Shown here one piece after another: positions 1 through 4,092 of a stretch of DNA of 6,376 nucleotides (position 1 is its first letter; each line of letters starts with the position of its first letter). This DNA is from Bacteroidota bacterium. Lineage in GTDB: Bacteria > Bacteroidota > Bacteroidia > Chitinophagales > Chitinophagaceae. The translations under genes and the position numbers were made by a program. The notes under the pieces were generated by a model. The model ran no database searches. It worked only from the letters and a program-made list of their open reading frames with translations, and was not told the origin of the DNA. The DNA lies in the NCBI GenBank assembly GCA_023391315.1, contig JAEWBD010000212.1, positions 1-6,376 on the forward strand, in the 5' to 3' direction.

Positions 1-174
1 CATATTGCAAATGATAACAATCAGCACATCACTTACCGATACGCCTGCTATAAACGCATAACCACCACGATGACCATTATTGAGACTTTGTTTAAGGATA
101 GAAAAAATTACAGGACCAACAGACACACTTAACAGCAATCCTAAAATTAATCCTTTCACTAATGCTTCAAACAT
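1..174 (-). CDS. LysE/RhtB-family translocator, N-terminal fragment
   Basis: This is the first 58 codons of a gene that continues past the left edge, starting at the ATG whose complement is 172-174. The peptide opens with MFEALVKGLILGLLLSVSVG, then PVIFSILKQSLNNGHRGGYA. Seen directly: a hydrophobic first helix (about residues 5-25), a Gly-Pro pair at its end (20-21), a polar loop with NNGHRGG (32-38), and a second hydrophobic segment from about 39 that is cut by the edge. This order of helix, GP, and G-[HR]-x-G loop is characteristic of LysE/RhtB exporters, inner-membrane proteins that export amino acids or other small metabolites. The substrate cannot be told from this fragment. The gene is divergent from the GIY-YIG/purK side, so its promoter should lie in 175-250, where I found no clear promoter match. 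Another small multi-helix transporter family is possible but less likely. Confidence 0.72.
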   Translation of the reverse strand, partial: MFEALVKGLILGLLLSVSVGPVIFSILKQSLNNGHRGGYAFIAGVSVSDVLIVIICNM

Positions 175-248
175 TATGAAAACTTATGGTACATTAATTG
201 GCGGCAAAGTAAAGAATTATTCTTTTTGAAGGGCTGTTAAGATATATT

Positions 249-431
249 TTGAACAAGGATATATTAACATCTGCTGCGGCTGCATTGTTATTAGCCACTG
301 GCTTCAAATTTAAAAGACATAACATTTATTGGGAAATCGCTGTTACTTTAAGAGCAATACAAAGTGTCCTGAGCGAAGCCGAAGGACATGTATTATTGAG
401 CGCAGTCGAAATATTTATTTATTTTAGATAG
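249..431 (+). CDS. Doubtful small ORF, 60 codons, TTG start
   Basis: I do not recognise this protein. The frame opens at TTG (249-251) and ends at TAG (429-431). There is no in-frame ATG, and the upstream in-frame stop is at 210-212. The first ~38 residues contain a short hydrophobic stretch (ILTSAAAALLLATGF, about 5-19) followed by a basic patch (KFKRH). Residues from about 39 on are simply the translation of the two hairpin repeats (VLSEAEG and LLSAVE), a type of sequence that often stays open by chance. The ORF is in the same frame as the following GIY-YIG gene, whose ATG comes directly after the TAG. It may be a decayed gene remnant, an upstream leader ORF, or not coding at all. No ribosome binding site was seen. 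Confidence 0.2.
   Translation: MNKDILTSAAAALLLATGFKFKRHNIYWEIAVTLRAIQSVLSEAEGHVLLSAVEIFIYFR
365..388 (+). repeat. REP-like hairpin, copy 1 (forward)
   Basis: A perfect 6-bp stem, TGTCCT (365-370) pairing with AGGACA (383-388), encloses the 12-nt loop GAGCGAAGCCGA (371-382). The core TGAGCGAAGCCGAA recurs in three other places in this window with different stems. There is no following T-run, so it does not look like an intrinsic terminator. It lies 44 bp upstream of the GIY-YIG start. Confidence 0.8.
392..415 (+). repeat. REP-like hairpin, copy 2 (forward, degenerate)
   Basis: The loop GAGCGCAGTCGA (398-409) differs from copy 1 at two positions. It is closed by ATTATT (392-397) and AATATT (410-415), which pair at five of six positions with one T-T mismatch. 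It has the same orientation as copy 1 and begins 3 bp after it, 17 bp before the GIY-YIG ATG. The stem is weak and AT-only. Confidence 0.6.
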
Positions 432-665
432 ATGCAGGAACCCTACTTTGTTTATATACTTAAATGTTGTGATGATGCCTATTTTATAGGGTTGTCAAAT
501 GATCTGCTGAAAGATTTCAAATTACATAATAAAGGGATTTATGAGTTCACTAATATTCGCACCCCTGTTGAGATGATGTATTATGAAGTAATCCCATGTT
601 TACCCGATGCCATAAAAAGGCAGCAACAATTGCGTGGATGGACAAGGGCAAAAAAAAAGCATTGA
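432..665 (+). CDS. GIY-YIG family protein, probably catalytically dead and shortened
   Basis: A 77-residue protein of the small single-domain GIY-YIG type (UPF0213/YhbQ-like), starting at ATG 432 directly after a TAG. Family landmarks in order: the GIY strand as VYI (7-9), the YIG strand as FIG (18-20), the DL...HN helix (24-33), and an AIKRQQQLRGW helix (60-70) followed by basic TRAKKK. In active members the YIG tyrosine, an arginine before L..HN, and a glutamate in the A..RE..L helix do the chemistry. Here they align by eye to Phe18, Asp28 and Gln64, so DNA cleavage is doubtful. The frame stops at TGA 663-665 just after a nine-A run. The -1 frame continues with ALIEQNFHKL..., which looks like the expected GIY-YIG tail, so this gene was either shortened by a one-A loss or is read through by frameshifting. 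It is flanked by inverted pairs of hairpin repeats. Family assignment is fairly sure; activity is not. Confidence 0.7.
   Translation: MQEPYFVYILKCCDDAYFIGLSNDLLKDFKLHNKGIYEFTNIRTPVEMMYYEVIPCLPDAIKRQQQLRGWTRAKKKH
650..659 (+). other. Nine-A run with A AAA AAG slippery heptamer
   Basis: In the GIY-YIG frame the codons are GCA AAA AAA AAG CAT TGA, so 653-659 forms A AAA AAG, the classical -1 slippery heptamer known from dnaX and several insertion sequences, correctly phased. A -1 slip continues as GCA TTG ATT GAG, the frame that runs without a stop into purK. A short AAGGG lies at 644-648, closer than the usual stimulatory Shine-Dalgarno distance, and I saw no strong downstream hairpin within the first 40 nt. 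Polymerase slippage on the A-run, a plain one-base loss, or a sequencing error would look the same. Confidence 0.5.
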
Positions 666-712
666 TTGAGCAGAATTTTCACAAATTGCAGCTTTTATCA
701 CAATGTCAGAAT

Positions 713-1921
713 ATGTCGCATAGCAAATACAAAGATTTCGGCTCCGCTCAATCTTCTTCCGCCCCGCAAACAACATCCGCTGCAAAAAGCCCTTCGGCTC
801 CGCTCAGGGCAGGCATACTTGGCGGCGGACAATTAGGCCGCATGCTCTTACAGGCCGCCGCTAATTATGTTGTTGACACATACGTTTTAGAAAATGATGA
901 AAATGCACCCGCTGCACATTTATGCCATCATTTTGTAAAAGGCGATATCAAAGATTTCGATACCGTTTACAATTTTGGAAAGAATCTGGATGCAATAACG
1001 ATAGAAATAGAAGCCGTAAATGTGGAAGCATTGGAAAAGCTGGAAAGTGAGGGCGTGAAGGTTTATCCAAAGCCGGCAATAATTAAAATGATAAAAAATA
1101 AGGTTACGCAAAAAGAGTTTTATAAGCAGCATAATATACCATCGCCTGAATTCATTATTACGCAGAACCTTGAAGAATTAAAAAAACATGCAGATTTTTT
1201 ACCTGCCGTACACAAAATGGGACAAGGCGGTTATGATGGCAAAGGTGTGCAGGTATTAAGAGATGAAGCATCGATAAATAAAGGTTTTGATGCGCCATCA
1301 GTATTGGAAAAGATGGTAACCATTCAAAAAGAGATTGCCGTAATAGTGGCGATGAATGATAAAAAAGAAACCGCCGTTTATCCGGCCACCGAGATGGTTT
1401 TTGATCCTGAGCTAAACCTGCTCGATTACCAGGTTTCACCAACGGATTTACCTGACACGATTTTAGAAGAAGCAAAAGGCATAGCATTAAAGTTGGTAAA
1501 GCATTTCAACAGCGCCGGTTTATTTGCTATAGAAATGTTTGTTGATGAAAATAATAAAGTGCTGGTAAATGAATCAGCGCCGCGGGTGCACAATAGCGGC
1601 CATCATACCATTGAAGCCAGTTATTGCAGCCAGTATGATATGCTATGGCGTGTTATGTTAGGTTATCCGTTGGGCAATACCGCGGCTATTCTTCCTTCAG
1701 CAATCGTAAACCTGCTGGGTGAAGAAGGCCATAGCGGTCCCGCAAAATATGCAGGCATGGATGAAGTATTAGGCATGAACAACACATTTGTTCATCTCTA
1801 TGGAAAAACGCAAACAAAGCCTGGCAGAAAAATGGGGCATGTAACGATTATGAGTGCCGACAAAACTGATTTGCTCAATAAAGTGCATCGTATAAAAAGC
1901 ACATTAAAAGTAATAAGCTGA
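713..1921 (+). CDS. purK: N5-carboxyaminoimidazole ribonucleotide synthase
   Basis: PurK carboxylates AIR with ATP and bicarbonate to N5-CAIR, the cytoplasmic step before PurE. From ATG 713 the protein has 402 residues. The conserved part starts only at about residue 32 with RAGILGGGQLGRM (dinucleotide-fold-like N-domain). The ATP-grasp domain follows, with KMGQGGYDGKG (about 168-178) as its glycine-rich loop and NESAPRVHNSGHHTIE (about 286-301) as the metal/substrate signature, then a small C-domain with GHVTIMSAD (about 375). Typical PurKs run about 350-380 residues, so the first ~31 residues are extra. They are low-complexity (Ser, Ala, Pro) and cover two hairpin repeats. No ATG, GTG or TTG lies in frame between 713 and the conserved start. 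The frame is also open upstream to ATGs at 638 and 596 inside the GIY-YIG gene, so the true start is uncertain. purE follows after 31 bp, presumably co-transcribed. Confidence 0.93.
   Translation: MSHSKYKDFGSAQSSSAPQTTSAAKSPSAPLRAGILGGGQLGRMLLQAAANYVVDTYVLENDENAPAAHLCHHFVKGDIKDFDTVYNFGKNLDAITIEIEAVNVEALEKLESEGVKVYPKPAIIKMIKNKVTQKEFYKQHNIPSPEFIITQNLEELKKHADFLPAVHKMGQGGYDGKGVQVLRDEASINKGFDAPSVLEKMVTIQKEIAVIVAMNDKKETAVYPATEMVFDPELNLLDYQVSPTDLPDTILEEAKGIALKLVKHFNSAGLFAIEMFVDENNKVLVNESAPRVHNSGHHTIEASYCSQYDMLWRVMLGYPLGNTAAILPSAIVNLLGEEGHSGPAKYAGMDEVLGMNNTFVHLYGKTQTKPGRKMGHVTIMSADKTDLLNKVHRIKSTLKVIS
732..755 (-). repeat. REP-like hairpin, copy 3 (inverted), inside purK start
   Basis: A perfect 6-bp stem, AAGATT (732-737) with AATCTT (750-755), encloses TCGGCTCCGCTC (738-749), the reverse complement of GAGCGGAGCCGA, one base from the copy 1 loop. 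Its orientation is opposite to copies 1 and 2. It is translated in the purK frame as part of KDFGSAQSS. Confidence 0.78.
789..810 (-). repeat. REP-like hairpin, copy 4 (inverted), abutting the PurK core
   Basis: A perfect GC-rich 5-bp stem, GCCCT (789-793) with AGGGC (806-810), closes a loop identical to that of copy 3 (794-805). The stem ends inside the Ala codon at 809-811, immediately before the conserved GILGGGQLG of PurK. It is therefore the apparent right edge of foreign sequence. As RNA it could also fold near the translation start of purK. Confidence 0.8.
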
Positions 1922-1952
1922 TATTTTTACATTCTTTCTTTAATACATTAAT

Positions 1953-2507
1953 ATGTCAACTAATCAACTAATCAACCAATCAACTAATCAGCCCCTCGTC
2001 GGTATCATCATGGGCAGCGACAGCGACCTGAAGATCATGCAGGATGCCGCCACCATTTTAAAAGAATTTAATATCCCGTTTGAATTAACGATTGTATCCG
2101 CTCATCGCACGCCTATGCGTATGGTGGAATATGCCACCAAAGCGGCAGGGCGCGGATTGAAGGCAATAATTGCCGGAGCCGGAGGTGCCGCACACTTACC
2201 AGGAATGGTGGCCAGCCTTACCACATTACCCGTTATTGGCGTGCCGGTAAAATCATCCAATTCTATTGATGGGTGGGATTCTGTGCTTTCCATTTTGCAA
2301 ATGCCAAATGGCGTTCCGGTAGCTACCGTTGCCTTGAATGCTGCAAAGAATGCGGGTATTATTGCAGCGCAGATCATTGGCACTTCAGATGAAGAAGTTG
2401 CGGCGGCATTAAAACAATACAAAAATGATCTTGAAAAATCTGTATTGGATAAAGCAAAAAATTTATCCAATGAATGGCAAAACAGCTTTGATAATCTTAA
2501 TGCTTAA
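1953..2507 (+). CDS. purE: N5-carboxyaminoimidazole ribonucleotide mutase (class I PurE)
   Basis: PurE converts N5-CAIR from PurK into CAIR; class I enzymes are usually octamers in the cytoplasm. From ATG 1953 the protein has 184 residues, slightly above the usual ~160-175. Signatures: VGIIMGSDSD (16-25, phosphate/substrate loop), SAHRTP (49-54) with the catalytic His at 51, AGAGGAAHLPGM (74-85) with the second conserved His at 81, and VLSILQMPNGVPVATVAL (111-128). The presence of PurK next door fits the class I mutase rather than the class II AIR carboxylase. The first ~13 residues (STNQLINQSTNQ) are not conserved and are the translation of an 8-bp tandem repeat. The next in-frame ATG (2010, inside MGSDSD) would remove the first beta-strand, so 1953 is the best start. 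The C-terminal tail (about 150-184) is charged and variable. Confidence 0.95.
   Translation: MSTNQLINQSTNQPLVGIIMGSDSDLKIMQDAATILKEFNIPFELTIVSAHRTPMRMVEYATKAAGRGLKAIIAGAGGAAHLPGMVASLTTLPVIGVPVKSSNSIDGWDSVLSILQMPNGVPVATVALNAAKNAGIIAAQIIGTSDEEVAAALKQYKNDLEKSVLDKAKNLSNEWQNSFDNLNA
1956..1987 (+). repeat. 8-bp tandem repeat TCAACTAA x4 within the purE start
   Basis: Four contiguous units begin one base after the ATG: 1956-1963, 1964-1971, 1972-1979 (TCAACCAA, one change) and 1980-1987, then a partial TCA. Because 8 is not a multiple of 3, the peptide repeats only every 24 bp, giving STNQLINQ then STNQ. Gain or loss of a single unit would shift the purE frame. Confidence 0.9.
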
Positions 2508-2516
2508 TAAAAAAGA

Positions 2517-2540
2517 AAAGCTGCTATATACAGCAGCTTT
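2517..2540. terminator. Bidirectional intrinsic terminator between purE and gltD
   Basis: A 9-bp perfect stem, AAAGCTGCT (2517-2525) with AGCAGCTTT (2532-2540), closes a 6-nt loop. On the plus strand TTTCTTTT follows; on the minus strand a run of T with one C follows (complement of 2505-2519). It lies 10 bp after the purE stop and 35 bp beyond the gltD stop, exactly where convergent transcripts must end. Confidence 0.85.
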
Positions 2541-2574
2541 CTTTTAACAACAATACAATAAAACTTATAAAACT

Positions 2575-4038
2575 CTAGACATTTAAAAAAGCATCCACAC
2601 TCTCAGCGCATTGCCTTCCTTCGTTAATAGCCCAAACCACGAGTGACTGGCCACGGCGCATATCGCCTGCAGCAAATACCTTTTTATTATTGGTTTGATA
2701 GCGCTTATTATCTGCCTTCACATTTTTTCTTTCATCAAGGTCAACCTTCAGGTCTTCCAGCATGCCTTTATGCTGAGGATGTACAAAACCCATTGCCAGT
2801 AAAACCAACTGGCAGGGAATTTCACGTTCTGTGCCGGCAACTTCTTTAAATCCTGCAGCACGGCCGTCTTCACCCAATTGCCATTCAAGGTTTATAACCT
2901 TAAGGGCTTTTAAATTGCCCTCTTCATCTTTTAAAAATTCTTTGGTAGCAATTGCCCATTCCCTGTCGCAGCCTTCTTCGTGTGAAGATGTTACTTTCAG
3001 AAGCATGGGATATGTAGGCCAAGGCATGTGATGTGTTCTTGACTTTGGCGGCTGTGGCAACAATTCAATCTGCAATACAGATTTAGCGCCCTGCCGCTTC
3101 GAGGTGCCTATGCAGTCGCTGCCGGTATCACCACCACCAATTACTATTACATCTTTATCAAATGCATTGATGGTTTCGGGATAGATATTGCTTTCAATAG
3201 CTGCGTTGGCAAAAGGATCTTTTTCAGCGTTCCGTTTATTCTGTTGCTTTAAAAATTCCATGGCGAAATGAACGCCTTTGGCATCACGGCCAGGCACGGG
3301 TAAATCCCTTGGAACAGTTGAGCCACCGGCTACAACCACGGCATCATAATTATCCAGGATTTCCTTTACAGGAACATTCACGCCCACATTGGCATTGCAC
3401 CTGAATTCTATGCCTTCCTTCTCTAATATATCAAGCCTCCTGTCAATCACCCATTTTTCAAGTTTGAAATCAGGAATACCATAACGCAGCAAACCACCCG
3501 GCATATCATCCCTTTCAAAAACGGTAACCGAATGACCGGCATAATTTAACTGCGCTGCTGCTGCAAGGCCCGAAGGGCCGGAGCCGATAACGGCCACCTT
3601 TTTGCCGCTGCGTATATTTATTTTTTTAGGCTGAACAAAGCCTTTTTCAAAAGCAATCTCAATTATATGCTTTTCAATTTCCTCAATGGTAACAGGGGGA
3701 TTATTGATGCCAAGCACACAGGCACTTTCGCAGGGTGCAGGGCAAATACGGCCCGTAAATTCAGGGAAATTATTAGTAGTATCTAAAATGTCATAAGCTT
3801 CCTTCCAGCTCTTGCGGTACACGGCATCATTAAATTCCGGAATAACATTGCCCAACGGGCAACCGCTGTGGCTGTGGCAAAAAGGAACGCCACAATTCAT
3901 ACATCGTGCAGCCTGGTGATTTAGTTCTGTATCACTAAACCGGCCCACGAATTCGCTGTAAGTTTTAAGCCTTTCCTGCACCGGTACCTTTGCCGGTGTT
4001 TCTCTTTCAAATTCTAAAAACCCTGTTGTCTTGCCCAT
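2575..4038 (-). CDS. gltD: Glutamate synthase small subunit
   Basis: GltD passes electrons from NADPH through FAD and 4Fe-4S clusters to the large subunit GltB. The ATG complementary to 4036-4038 gives 487 residues and the expected opening MGKTTGFLEFER; a GTG two codons earlier (4042-4044) has an AAAGGA 6 nt ahead but matches the family less well. Counting from the GTG (subtract 2 for the ATG): an N-terminal iron-sulphur region has Cys 48, 51, 56 and 62 (CMNCGVPFC, then SGCPLGN) and Cys 101, 105 and 109 (CPAPCESAC). The FAD dinucleotide fold is GSGPSG at 154-159. The NADPH fold is VIGGGDTGSD at 301-310. The C-terminal FAD motif is AAGDMRRGQS at 458-467. Length and motifs are complete and intact. 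The gene lies 54 bp downstream of gltB on the same strand, as expected for a gltBD operon, and ends in TAG facing the shared terminator. Confidence 0.97.
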   Translation of the reverse strand: MGKTTGFLEFERETPAKVPVQERLKTYSEFVGRFSDTELNHQAARCMNCGVPFCHSHSGCPLGNVIPEFNDAVYRKSWKEAYDILDTTNNFPEFTGRICPAPCESACVLGINNPPVTIEEIEKHIIEIAFEKGFVQPKKINIRSGKKVAVIGSGPSGLAAAAQLNYAGHSVTVFERDDMPGGLLRYGIPDFKLEKWVIDRRLDILEKEGIEFRCNANVGVNVPVKEILDNYDAVVVAGGSTVPRDLPVPGRDAKGVHFAMEFLKQQNKRNAEKDPFANAAIESNIYPETINAFDKDVIVIGGGDTGSDCIGTSKRQGAKSVLQIELLPQPPKSRTHHMPWPTYPMLLKVTSSHEEGCDREWAIATKEFLKDEEGNLKALKVINLEWQLGEDGRAAGFKEVAGTEREIPCQLVLLAMGFVHPQHKGMLEDLKVDLDERKNVKADNKRYQTNNKKVFAAGDMRRGQSLVVWAINEGRQCAESVDAFLNV

Positions 4039-4092
4039 AAGCACACTTTTCCTTTTATAGGAGATAACTGTTTAAGTTGTTGATCAAAAAAA

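Larger units (their letters stand above)
175..431. other. Spacer between divergent genes, with two REP-like hairpins
   Basis: This stretch separates the minus-strand translocator from the plus-strand GIY-YIG gene. It should hold the translocator promoter and any promoter for the GIY-YIG/purK/purE group. The left part is AT-rich. A TATATTTT stretch at 243-250 resembles the Bacteroidota -7 element (TAnnTTTG), with a TTTG at 225-228, but the spacing is too short to call a promoter. The right part holds two forward hairpin copies, listed separately. The only open frame is the TTG-initiated one at 249-431, judged doubtful. No tRNA or other RNA gene was seen. Confidence 0.6.

Noticed and set aside
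225..250. Possible Bacteroidota promoter (TTTG with TATATTTT)
   Set aside because: The -7 element is imperfect and the spacer, about 14 bp, is shorter than typical for this class.
365..415. Hairpins 1 and 2 as intrinsic terminators
   Set aside because: They have 12-nt loops and short stems, no T-run follows copy 1, and the same core recurs inverted inside coding sequence, so a repeat family explains them better.
596..712. Upstream ATGs (596, 638) as the purK start
   Set aside because: They lie inside the GIY-YIG gene and would add non-PurK sequence; 713 is the last usable start before the core, though a frameshift product through this region remains possible.
1158..1487. A 109-codon open frame on the minus strand inside purK
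   Set aside because: It is antisense to the conserved ATP-grasp domain, with no recognisable domain.
2102..2470. A 122-codon open frame on the minus strand inside purE
   Set aside because: It is a shadow of the conserved purE reading frame and is unrecognisable as protein.
4042..4044. GTG start for gltD with AAAGGA 6 nt upstream
   Set aside because: The family start is MGK-TGFLEFER, matching the ATG two codons on; Shine-Dalgarno sequences are weak guides in this phylum.
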